Assembly (NCBI GenBank): GCA_964353635.1
Contig: CAYGVS010000024.1
Location: 1 to 15,680 of the forward strand
DNA length: 15,680 nt
Origin: JAPLVB01 sp964353635
GTDB taxonomy: Archaea; Aenigmatarchaeota; Aenigmatarchaeia; QMZP01
Reading direction: 5' to 3'
The translations under genes were made by a program, and so were the position numbers. The notes below the pieces were generated by a model, which made no database searches, was not told the DNA's origin, and saw only the letters and a list, made by a program, of their open reading frames with translations. Below are positions 6,425-11,797 of the stretch, in pieces. Numbering within the stretch: the stretch's first letter is position 1; the number at the start of each line of letters is the position of its first letter.

Positions 6425-7303
6425 ATGGACATGATAATCAGGAAGAAGGTCCTGAAGATACAGGAGAGGCTCGGGATGAACATAGGCATAGCCTATGGGA
6501 TACACAGGATACCCACTGTAAGGACCACCGAGCAGGCCCTCACAACGCTCAAGGAGCTCTACAAGATTGGGCTCAGGGCCTTCCTTCTCCCTAAGGAGCT
6601 GTTCTCAGGCATCCTCACCACCACAGACCTGTACAAGAACTATTACGGGGAGCTCCTCAAGATAAAGGAGCTTGCCAAGAAGTTCAACATCGAGCTGGCC
6701 ATCCACCATCCATCACTGGGAGACCAGCCAGACGAGGAGCTCAAGACCTTCTGCAACATCTCCTCCATAATGGACTGCAGATCCTTCATAATACACCCCA
6801 CCTTCTACTCGAACATGCCCCACGAGCAGGCGCTCAGGCTGGCTGTCTACAAGATAAACGAGATAACCACAAGCCTGAGAGCGAAGGCCAAGATAGGGAT
6901 AGAGACCACTGGGAAGAAGGATCATGTGGGAAGCCTGGAAGACGTCATAGACATTGTGAAGCGAACCCATGGCACTGAGCCAGTTATCAACTGGGCCCAC
7001 CTCCACGCCAGAGGCTACGGAGCCCTGCGGACGGAGAGCGATTACATGCGCATACTCTCCAAAATCAAGCAAGAAATAGGCCATGGGTGGACTGGGAACG
7101 CCTACTTCCTCTTTTCAGGCATCTCATACGGCCCGCACGGAGAAATAAAACACATACCCTTGAAGGGCTCTGATATGAACCTCCGGCACATGATAAAGGA
7201 GACAATGGCCATGGATATAAAGGGCACGCTCATCCTTGAGGACCCCGAGAAGGAGAAGGTCGTCCTGAAGATGCTGGAAGATCTGGCGGATATGGTAAGG
7301 TAA
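6425..7303 (+). CDS. Endonuclease IV-like (AP endonuclease family 2) TIM-barrel protein
   Basis: About 292 residues, close to the 280-290 of endonuclease IV, which cleaves abasic sites with three zinc ions. Blocks in order: AIHHPSLG (first His region), FIIHPTFYS (second His), IGIETTGKKDHVG (Glu, like lEnTaG...G), INWAHLHARGYG, YFLFSGISYG, HGEIKHIPL and LILEDP. These fit the archaeal branch of the family, but ligands look altered: the usual Asp in iDtcH is Asn here (INWAH), and the His expected before the fSGi block is replaced (YFLFSG). Activity is therefore uncertain and another TIM-barrel role is possible. ATG 6425 is chosen for the AAGGT about 7 bases upstream; ATG 6419 and 6431 are in-frame alternatives. 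A copy of its last codons recurs at 7753-7776. Confidence 0.7.
   Translation: MDMIIRKKVLKIQERLGMNIGIAYGIHRIPTVRTTEQALTTLKELYKIGLRAFLLPKELFSGILTTTDLYKNYYGELLKIKELAKKFNIELAIHHPSLGDQPDEELKTFCNISSIMDCRSFIIHPTFYSNMPHEQALRLAVYKINEITTSLRAKAKIGIETTGKKDHVGSLEDVIDIVKRTHGTEPVINWAHLHARGYGALRTESDYMRILSKIKQEIGHGWTGNAYFLFSGISYGPHGEIKHIPLKGSDMNLRHMIKETMAMDIKGTLILEDPEKEKVVLKMLEDLADMVR
7279..7302 (+). repeat. Direct repeat, intact copy: 3' end of the endonuclease IV-like gene
   Basis: This 24-base segment at the gene's end (coding ...LADMVR and stop) matches 7753-7776 at 22 of 24 positions. The two copies flank the first FN3-like gene. Confidence 0.7.
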
Positions 7304-7306
7304 GCC

Positions 7307-7314
7307 TATATATT
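7307..7314 (+). promoter_or_regulatory. TATA box of the first FN3-like gene
   Basis: TATATATT starts 29 bases upstream of the ATT at 7336. The same core followed by C (TATATTC) precedes the ZIP gene; in both cases that C is exactly 21 bases before the start codon (7315 to 7336; 8181 to 8202). Confidence 0.6.
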
Positions 7315-7335
7315 CTTTAGCCTTAAAGAAGATTT

Positions 7336-7737
7336 ATTTACAAAGCATTCATAGCCGGAGGAATTTTTAGCTCTGTGTTATGCCCTGGAGAAATTTTCGC
7401 AAAGGATGACATCGCACAGCAGCTCAGGAACGGATATATCTCCATAGAATGGGAAGCCCCATTTCATTATTCGTGCAAAAAGGCTGATGGGGTCCTAATA
7501 CCGAATTCAGGCATTTCCCATTTTGATATAAGGGCAAAGGGCATAGACGAGAAGGACCATGGTTTTGACATTAAAATTTCCGAAAAAGCCAATAAGAGCC
7601 AGATTTCATACTCAAAAGAAATCACCGGCCTTGTCGCAGGGGCAAGGTACGAGGTTGAGATTAAACTCATCCCGGAAAATAAATTATGCTCCAGTGAATC
7701 CGCTTCTGCCGATGGGTTCGCAAAAGAGCGAAAATAA
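7336..7737 (+). CDS. Small secreted FN3-like protein, probable ATT start
   Basis: From 7336 the protein is 133 aa. Residues 1-23 form a convincing signal peptide (hydrophobic AFIAGGIFSSVL core, ending EIFA before KDD). The mature part resembles a single fibronectin type III-like beta sandwich: ISIEWEAP near the start and KEITGLVAGARYEVEIKLIP near the end. There is no ATG in frame or nearby upstream. The only conventional start, GTG 7375, would leave just half a signal peptide and sits 13 bases from a GGAGG (7357-7361). The ATT at 7336 is in frame and exactly at the leaderless distance from its TATA box. The protein ends GFAKERK; the neighbour ends GFAKKK, so the two are probably old paralogs. 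Function unknown; a role at the cell surface is inferred. Confidence 0.6.
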   Translation: MYKAFIAGGIFSSVLCPGEIFAKDDIAQQLRNGYISIEWEAPFHYSCKKADGVLIPNSGISHFDIRAKGIDEKDHGFDIKISEKANKSQISYSKEITGLVAGARYEVEIKLIPENKLCSSESASADGFAKERK

Positions 7738-7752
7738 TCCCGATTCCACAAT

Positions 7753-7776
7753 AGAACTGGCGGATATGGTGAGGTA
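7753..7776 (+). pseudogene. Orphan 3' tail of an endonuclease IV-like gene
   Basis: 24 bases matching the intact gene end (7279-7302) with two mismatches. Read in the corresponding frame it gives IELADMVR and a stop. The valine codon change (GTA to GTG) is synonymous and the stop changes from TAA to TAG. No other similarity to the gene is visible upstream. It lies between the two FN3-like genes, just before the second gene's promoter, mirroring the layout at the intact gene end. Confidence 0.6.
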
Positions 7777-7823
7777 GTCCCGGAAGCCTTTCTCCTTAAA
7801 TTTTTAGCATCTATCTTATTTAA

Positions 7824-8171
7824 GTGGGTCTTATGAAAAGATGGTTGCTTCCGTTTCTAGGACTGGGACTTCTTATTTCTCCTCTGGATTCAGGTTGTAA
7901 AGAAGTACTGGCTCAGGAAGGCTGCATAAGGTTTCCGTACAGGAACGTGTCAAGAAACCCAGGCTACTTCCTCTTGGATATAGAGACTGTAGGAAAGCCT
8001 GATTATGAATCCCGGAGGATACCTGCAACAGATTCCCGGGAACTGGAAATATGTGACCTGAAACCAAGGGATATCTACAAAATCCGTGTATCTGAGTGCA
8101 CATCCCTGGATGGGATGGAAGATTGCACCCTTTCTGATTCGGTGTTCGTGGGATTTGCAAAAAAGAAATAG
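7824..8171 (+). CDS. Small secreted FN3-like protein, second copy
   Basis: A 115-aa protein with an N-terminal signal (MKRWLLPFLGLGLLISPL, possible cleavage after VLA, before QEGC). The mature domain of about 80 residues resembles an FN3-type sandwich near its end (LEICDLKPRDIYKIRVSEC) and has several cysteines that could pair. It ends GFAKKK, like its upstream neighbour. The start is put at GTG 7824, 28 bases after TTAAATTT (7796-7803); ATG 7833, three codons later, is the alternative and gives a cleaner signal peptide. There is no Shine-Dalgarno. It is weakly similar to the first copy overall, so duplication, if real, is old. Function unknown. Confidence 0.6.
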   Translation: MGLMKRWLLPFLGLGLLISPLDSGCKEVLAQEGCIRFPYRNVSRNPGYFLLDIETVGKPDYESRRIPATDSRELEICDLKPRDIYKIRVSECTSLDGMEDCTLSDSVFVGFAKKK

Positions 8172-8173
8172 GG

Positions 8174-8180
8174 ATATATT
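8174..8180 (+). promoter_or_regulatory. TATA box of the ZIP transporter gene
   Basis: ATATATT lies three bases after the preceding stop codon and 28 bases before ATG 8202, predicting a leaderless mRNA. Confidence 0.6.
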
Positions 8181-8201
8181 CCATCAAAGCCAAATTATAG
8201 T

Positions 8202-8954
8202 ATGATAGACGCAATCCTTCTCAGCCTCCTTGCAGGCCTTGCCACAGGCCTTGGCGGCTTGATAGTAGTGAGCCTGAAGAAGGTGAACAAGAGGACCCTG
8301 AGCTTCGGCCTCGGCCTTTCCTCAGGAATAATGGTCATAATAGGCATAAGGGACCTTTTCGGAAAGTCCATAGAGCTAAGCAACTATTACCTTGCCGTGG
8401 CTTCCTTCATGGCAGGCGCCCTCTTCATTCTGGCTATAGATTACCTGGTTCCCCATGAGTTCATGCACAAAGAGCACGGAATCTCCAAGAGCCTTCCGTC
8501 AAAGAGGAAATCCGGTCTCATGACAGCAGGTGTGATCATGGCACTGGGCATAACTATCCACAACATCCCGGAAGGCATGATAGTAGGGGCCGGATACGCC
8601 GCGATGCCAGCCTTCGGGATTGTGCTCGCGTTCGCGATAGCCCTTCACAATATACCTGAAGGGGTGGCCGTGGCTGTTCCCCTCTGTGCATCCGGATGCA
8701 GCAAGCGGAGAACCTTTCTGATATCGCTTGTTTCCGGGCTGGCAGAGCCCTTGGGCGCTGTCGCTGCCATCGCCTTCATTTCCTTCATGCCCGGCGTGCT
8801 TCCCCTGATGCTCGGCTTCGCGGGAGGCGTGATGACCTACATAACCATGGATGAGCTCATCCCCACAGCCCAGAAGTACGGCAGCCCGCACGCGATAGGG
8901 CTCGGGATAATGGCGGGCCTGGTGCTGGCAATGGTTATAGGCAACTTCGTGTAA
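8202..8954 (+). CDS. ZIP family divalent metal transporter (ZupT-like)
   Basis: A 250-aa inner-membrane transporter, close to the 257 aa of bacterial ZupT, expected to bring Zn(II) or Fe(II) into the cytoplasm. About eight hydrophobic segments are visible. The metal-site motifs are intact: HNIPEGM in helix 4 (His120, Asn121, Glu124) and HNIPEGVAVAVPL in helix 5 (His149, Asn150, Glu153), with Glu182 in AEPLG and TMDELIP near 215-221. The short loop between helices 3 and 4 carries His85, His89 and His92, the usual variable His-rich metal-sensing loop. It is transcribed from its own leaderless promoter. The superoxide dismutase and dyad-controlled small gene in the same window would fit metal homeostasis, but no shared operator was found. 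Confidence 0.92.
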   Translation: MIDAILLSLLAGLATGLGGLIVVSLKKVNKRTLSFGLGLSSGIMVIIGIRDLFGKSIELSNYYLAVASFMAGALFILAIDYLVPHEFMHKEHGISKSLPSKRKSGLMTAGVIMALGITIHNIPEGMIVGAGYAAMPAFGIVLAFAIALHNIPEGVAVAVPLCASGCSKRRTFLISLVSGLAEPLGAVAAIAFISFMPGVLPLMLGFAGGVMTYITMDELIPTAQKYGSPHAIGLGIMAGLVLAMVIGNFV

Positions 8955-8985
8955 GTTTTTCAGCATGCAGCGACTGATAGAAAGC

Positions 8986-8994
8986 TTTATAAAT
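8986..8994 (+). promoter_or_regulatory. TATA box of the 86-aa gene
   Basis: TTTATAAAT predicts transcription start near 9014-9015, inside the dyad at 9007-9035, giving a leader of about 40 bases. Confidence 0.6.
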
Positions 8995-9006
8995 CCAAAA
9001 AGAAAT

Positions 9007-9035
9007 ATTTTGTTACTAAATAATAGTAACAAAAT
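9007..9035. promoter_or_regulatory. Operator-like dyad over the predicted transcription start
   Basis: Perfect 11-base arms (9007-9017, ATTTTGTTACT, and 9025-9035) are separated by 7 bases. It lies between the TATA box and the Shine-Dalgarno, right over the predicted start site. That suits a dimeric repressor blocking polymerase, or alternatively a 5' leader hairpin. A similar GTTACT-type half-site also borders the MNT promoter palindrome (GTTACTTATT on the minus strand). Confidence 0.65.
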
Positions 9036-9053
9036 TAAAATTGAGGTGGTAAA

Positions 9054-9314
9054 ATGAAAAAACTTATCCATAAGATAGATGATATCAAGGTGCCTGAGGA
9101 ATTGGTAAAAAGAGGTTATCTTCCACCTGCAAGTATCGGCGTTTATCAGATAGGAGAAGATACATACAGGATTGGAATAGGAATAGACTGGAAGGATGGT
9201 CTTGATCCGCTTGACATGGTTCCTACAACACAGCCTAATGTTATAGGCAAGGAAAAAGCTATTTCAAGGGCACAGAGAATCAAAGAAGAAATAGAATCTG
9301 GGTATATTAATTAA
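9054..9314 (+). CDS. Hypothetical 86-aa protein with strong expression signals
   Basis: A small soluble protein I do not recognise. It has a charged N-terminal helix (MKKLIHKIDDIKVPEELVKRG), a central beta hairpin (ASIGVYQIGEDTYRIGIGIDW), a proline-containing loop (DPLDMVPTTQP) and a C-terminal helix rich in Lys and Glu. Translation signals are the best in the window: GAGGTG at 9043-9048, six bases before ATG 9054, with a TATA box at 8986-8994 and the dyad at 9007-9035. The coding sequence is more A/T-rich than that of its neighbours. These features suggest a tightly switched, well-translated gene. No transmembrane segment, signal or metal motif is visible. Confidence 0.7.
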   Translation: MKKLIHKIDDIKVPEELVKRGYLPPASIGVYQIGEDTYRIGIGIDWKDGLDPLDMVPTTQPNVIGKEKAISRAQRIKEEIESGYIN

Positions 9315-9342
9315 TAGCTCGGATTCCATTCTTTTTCATTTC

Positions 9343-9349
9343 TATATAA
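9343..9349 (+). promoter_or_regulatory. TATA box of the cytidylate kinase gene
   Basis: TATATAA starts 30 bases before ATG 9373, predicting a leaderless transcript. Confidence 0.55.
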
Positions 9350-9372
9350 CCAGGCTAGCCCAATTCCTATAC

Positions 9373-9921
9373 ATGATAATCACCATCCACGGCCAGGCAG
9401 GCTCTGGCAAGTCATCCATCTCCAAGCTTCTTGCAAAGCGCCTGAGATACAAGCGTTATTCTGTGGGAGACCTGAGGAGGCAGATTGCAAAAAAGCACAA
9501 ACTCACAATCTCGCAGCTCAACAAGCTCGGCGAGAGGCACGACTGGACGGACAAGGAGCCTGACCAGCTCCAGAAGAAGCTGGGCAAGCAGCGGAAGAAT
9601 TTTGTTATAGACGGCAGGACATGCTTTTACTTCATCCCGCACTCTTTCAAGGTCTACCTGCATGCTGATATCAAGATGCGCGCGAAGCGCGTCTTCAAGG
9701 ACGAGAGGAAGGCAGAAAGGTTCCGCTCTATAAAGGATGCTGAGAAAGCCCTCCTGGAAAGGGACAGGAGCGACCGCCTTCGCTACCGGAAGTACTACAG
9801 GCTGGACATAAACAAGATGAGGCATTACGATCTTGTGATAGACACCACCAGTCTGACGAAGAGGCAGATTGTTGAAAAGATTATGAAAGCGAAAAAAAAG
9901 TATAGGCTCAATATTTCTTAA
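9373..9921 (+). CDS. cmk: Cytidylate kinase, archaeal type
   Basis: A 182-aa P-loop kinase that transfers phosphate from ATP to CMP (and dCMP) in pyrimidine nucleotide synthesis. Start MIITIHGQAGSGKSSISKLLAKRL: the Walker A GQAGSGKS is at residues 7-14. YSVGDLRRQIAKKH matches the archaeal family's saGdifRelA block, and NFVIDGRTCFYFI matches its nvVleGRl element. VYLHADIKMRAKRV and a basic lid (RDRSDRLRYRKYY) follow, then DLVIDTTSLT. The length matches the archaeal Cmk group. ATG 9373 is supported by the TATA spacing. Its last 14 bases overlap the end of the convergent 60-aa gene. Several family residues differ from textbook examples, so nucleotide specificity is not certain. Confidence 0.8.
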   Translation: MIITIHGQAGSGKSSISKLLAKRLRYKRYSVGDLRRQIAKKHKLTISQLNKLGERHDWTDKEPDQLQKKLGKQRKNFVIDGRTCFYFIPHSFKVYLHADIKMRAKRVFKDERKAERFRSIKDAEKALLERDRSDRLRYRKYYRLDINKMRHYDLVIDTTSLTKRQIVEKIMKAKKKYRLNIS

Positions 9922-10090
9922 GATTCTTAATTGGATATTTTTCTGGAATGACAGGCTTCCAGTCATTCGCACAAAATGAAGAAAGAATAACATCCATATC
10001 ATACGTTCCATAAGCCTTGTGGAGATTATATAGAGCTGCCAGCAATTCCGTGTTTGTAGCTATGACGAATCTGCTTTTCTGTTTTGCCAT
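9908..10090 (-). CDS. Hypothetical 60-aa protein
   Basis: A small basic protein with no recognisable family. Residues 1-30 could form a helix-rich start (SRFVIATNTELLAALYNLHKAYG) and the tail is lysine-rich. It is supported by a TATA-like TTTTTAAG at 10111-10118 on the same strand, 28 bases upstream of ATG 10090, fitting the leaderless pattern. The 3' end overlaps the convergent cytidylate kinase gene by 14 bases. The orphan superoxide dismutase tail (10120-10153) lies directly upstream on the same strand, so the promoter of this gene follows a sod-type stop codon exactly as the TPR-like gene follows the intact sod. Confidence 0.5.
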   Translation of the reverse strand: MAKQKSRFVIATNTELLAALYNLHKAYGTYDMDVILSSFCANDWKPVIPEKYPIKNLKKY

Positions 10091-10119
10091 GATTATAATT
10101 ATTGAAAAAACTTAAAAAC

Positions 10120-10153
10120 CTACCTCCTGTCAAATTTCTCCGCGCATGTCTTC
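10120..10153 (-). pseudogene. Orphan 3' tail of a superoxide dismutase gene
   Basis: Read on the minus strand this gives KTCAEKFDRR and TAG, matching the end of the intact sod gene (KTCVERFDRK and TAA at 11764-11797) in 26 of 33 bases. Changes are synonymous (TGT/TGC), conservative (Arg/Lys swaps, Val/Ala) or stop-to-stop. Similarity stops abruptly on the 5' side. It lies on the same strand as the intact copy and on the far side of the MNT/HEPN and TPR-like genes. It may be a remnant of a second sod gene or one arm of an integration footprint. Confidence 0.6.
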
Positions 10154-10165
10154 TGGCCATAATAT

Positions 10166-10205
10166 GTTATTTATTAAAATAATGATAATTATTTAAATAA
10201 GTAAC
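10166..10205. promoter_or_regulatory. 40-bp imperfect palindrome covering the MNT gene promoter
   Basis: The two 20-base halves (10166-10185 and 10186-10205) match as reverse complements at 17 of 20 positions, with GTTA at both outer edges. The right half contains the TATA element (TTATTTAAATAA, 10189-10200), whose TATTTAAAT core begins 29 bases before ATG 10219. The protein it controls has an N-terminal winged helix, so autorepression is the natural reading. A/T-richness raises the chance background somewhat. Confidence 0.6.
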
Positions 10206-10218
10206 ACTAATTTCAAGT

Positions 10219-10836
10219 ATGATACAGAACAGGAAGGCAGAGCTTCTGGAAGCATGGAATGGGAACATGTTCGGGAAGCTTTCCGTTTCCGAGATAATAA
10301 AGGCCGAAGGAAAGAACACGAAGACATGGACCTTCAACTCCCTCAAGGAACTGGAGAAAAGCAGGCTTCTGATATCCGAAAGGAAGGGAAACCTGGACTT
10401 GTACAGCCTGAACCTGGAGAACCCATTACTTATCCAGGCTTTGCACTTCCTTGAATCGCAAAAGCATCTGGATTTTCCCAGGCTGGATATGATAATGGAT
10501 ATCATAAACAAGGTTCCTGCCAGGAGCTACTGCCTGCTTGTCTTTGGAAGCTATGCCTCTGGAAGGCAAACCAAGAACTCGGACATTGATATTTGCTTCC
10601 TGATAGAAAGCCAGCAGACTGAGAAGCGGATAAAGCCTTATCTGGACGAGGTAAAGCTTAACCACAAAACAGGAATAGATGAGCACTACATAACATTTGA
10701 GGACTTTGTGAAGATGCTCCTGAGGGATGAGGAGAACCTTGGGAAGCAGATATACAGGAATCATATCCTTTTCTATAACGGAGACATCTACTATCAGCTC
10801 TTGAAGGAGGCGCATAGGCATGGATTCAGACCATAG
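10219..10836 (+). CDS. Winged-helix MNT-type nucleotidyltransferase, antitoxin of a MNT/HEPN pair
   Basis: A 205-aa two-domain protein. Residues 1-65 are a winged helix (LSVSEIIKAEG, then TFNSLKELEKSRLLISERKGNLDLY). Residues 100-190 are a minimal nucleotidyltransferase domain with the hallmark FGSYASGR at 109-116 and SDIDICFLIE at 121-130 (Asp122 and Asp124 as metal ligands). In characterised MNT/HEPN systems the MNT protein inactivates the HEPN ribonuclease by AMPylation. Here the fused DNA-binding domain suggests it also represses its own promoter, which carries the 10166-10205 palindrome. ATG 10219 is set by the TATA spacing. The gene overlaps the HEPN gene by 17 bases. The catalytic residues look intact. 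Confidence 0.82.
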   Translation: MIQNRKAELLEAWNGNMFGKLSVSEIIKAEGKNTKTWTFNSLKELEKSRLLISERKGNLDLYSLNLENPLLIQALHFLESQKHLDFPRLDMIMDIINKVPARSYCLLVFGSYASGRQTKNSDIDICFLIESQQTEKRIKPYLDEVKLNHKTGIDEHYITFEDFVKMLLRDEENLGKQIYRNHILFYNGDIYYQLLKEAHRHGFRP

Positions 10837-11302
10837 GGATGTTCTTTACCTTGAACGGGCAAAGAGCGAGTTTGACCTTGCCAAGGTAATCTTCAGGGTT
10901 TCCACCAGCCCTGCCCTAAAGCTGGATCTAGGGCTAAAGCAAGACCAGACATTCTTCAGCAATGTGATAGGGAATTCATATTATTGCATTTTCTACTCCG
11001 CCAAGGCGCTTCTTCTGGCTAACGGCGTGGAGACCAGGCCTCCTGAGGAGCATGCGAAGACCCTTGAAGAGTTCGAGAAGCTTGTGGAGTCTGGGAAGAT
11101 AGACAAGGAGCTGCTCATGATATACCAGGCCATCGTTGTCAGGGCTGACGAGCTTCTGGGAATCTTCCAGAAGGAGAAGTCCAAGAGAGGCAAGTTCACG
11201 TACAGGAAGCTCCCGCAGGCGAACCTGAGGCCTGCTGAGGAAAGCCTGGGAAACGCCGAGAAGTTTTTGAAGAACGTGAACCTGTTGGTTAGGCAGAAAT
11301 AG
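10820..11302 (+). CDS. HEPN domain protein, toxin partner of the MNT protein
   Basis: A 160-aa helical protein with the HEPN hallmarks: N-terminal ERAKSEFDLAKVIF, then NSYYCIFYSAKALLLANG (residues 52-69), then TRPPEEH at 72-78. The last segment supplies an R-x4-H arrangement (Arg73, His78), the spacing used by HEPN ribonucleases, although it sits earlier than in HepT and in this UPF0332-like subgroup the role is unproven. A C-terminal helix follows (RPAEESLGNAEKFLKNV). ATG 10820 lies inside the MNT gene end and is preceded by GGAGG (10806-10810, 9-base spacer), so the two are translationally coupled. Expected role: RNA cleavage restrained by its MNT partner, for phage defence or stress. It could be a non-catalytic HEPN. 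Confidence 0.78.
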   Translation: MDSDHRDVLYLERAKSEFDLAKVIFRVSTSPALKLDLGLKQDQTFFSNVIGNSYYCIFYSAKALLLANGVETRPPEEHAKTLEEFEKLVESGKIDKELLMIYQAIVVRADELLGIFQKEKSKRGKFTYRKLPQANLRPAEESLGNAEKFLKNVNLLVRQK

Positions 11303-11305
11303 AAT

Positions 11306-11731
11306 CTACCAAACCTGCTGCCCAAGTTTCCCGGCCGTGTATTCTATTTCGCCATCAGTTGCAAATCTTATTCGCCTTTCTCCCTCTAGAACAAAATCCA
11401 TCTCTTCAACGTCATTGCGATTAAGGAGGGGATAATTTTCTATCAGTTTTGGCTGTTTGCATTCCTTGAAGATAACTCTGATTGAGAAAAGAAGGGATTT
11501 TTCTTCCGGGTTCTTTGCCATCGCCTTTTCGCATTCCTCTATTGCAAGAGGGGCCGCGCCGAGCTCCTTCAGGAGATGTGCAAAATATACATGCCTTCTG
11601 GAATCTTCCGGGTGTTCTTTTAGATAGCCCTGCACTTTTTCAAACTGCTCGGCAAAATACGGGAAATCGCTTAGGTCTTTATGGTTAATACGGTACATTT
11701 TCTCAATATGTTTCGTTGTTTCGGCATCCAT
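11306..11731 (-). CDS. Hypothetical TPR-like protein
   Basis: A 141-aa soluble protein. Residues about 22-90 look like tetratricopeptide-type paired helices (FAEQFEKVQGYLKEHPED, then YFAHLLKELGAAPLAIEECEKAMAKNPEE), a scaffold for protein contacts. The C-terminal part (110-141) has beta character (EEMDFVLEGERRIRFATDGEIEY) and might be a small partner-binding hairpin. ATG 11731 has a TATA-like TTAAAT at 11755-11760 on its strand, 29 bases upstream and only a few bases after the sod stop codon. It converges with the HEPN gene, leaving 3 bases between them. It sits inside the segment flanked by the two sod tails, so it may be part of the same acquired islet. No catalytic motif is visible. Confidence 0.6.
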   Translation of the reverse strand: MDAETTKHIEKMYRINHKDLSDFPYFAEQFEKVQGYLKEHPEDSRRHVYFAHLLKELGAAPLAIEECEKAMAKNPEEKSLLFSIRVIFKECKQPKLIENYPLLNRNDVEEMDFVLEGERRIRFATDGEIEYTAGKLGQQVW

Positions 11732-11763
11732 GAAATTTTATTTGATGTAAAGAGATTTAAGTC

Positions 11764-11797
11764 TTATTTCCTGTCAAACCTCTCCACACATGTCTTC
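11764..11797 (-). repeat. Direct repeat, intact copy: 3' end of sod
   Basis: The last 11 codons of sod, matched by the orphan tail at 10120-10153 on the same strand. Together they flank about 1.6 kb holding the MNT/HEPN and TPR-like genes. Confidence 0.65.

Noticed and set aside
8499..9071. Minus-strand open frame of 190 codons over the ZIP gene
   Set aside because: It is antisense to a well-supported transporter gene, has a His-rich low-complexity look and no promoter or Shine-Dalgarno.
9412..10011. Minus-strand open frame of 199 codons over cytidylate kinase
   Set aside because: It is antisense to a gene with an intact P-loop; no motif or supported start.
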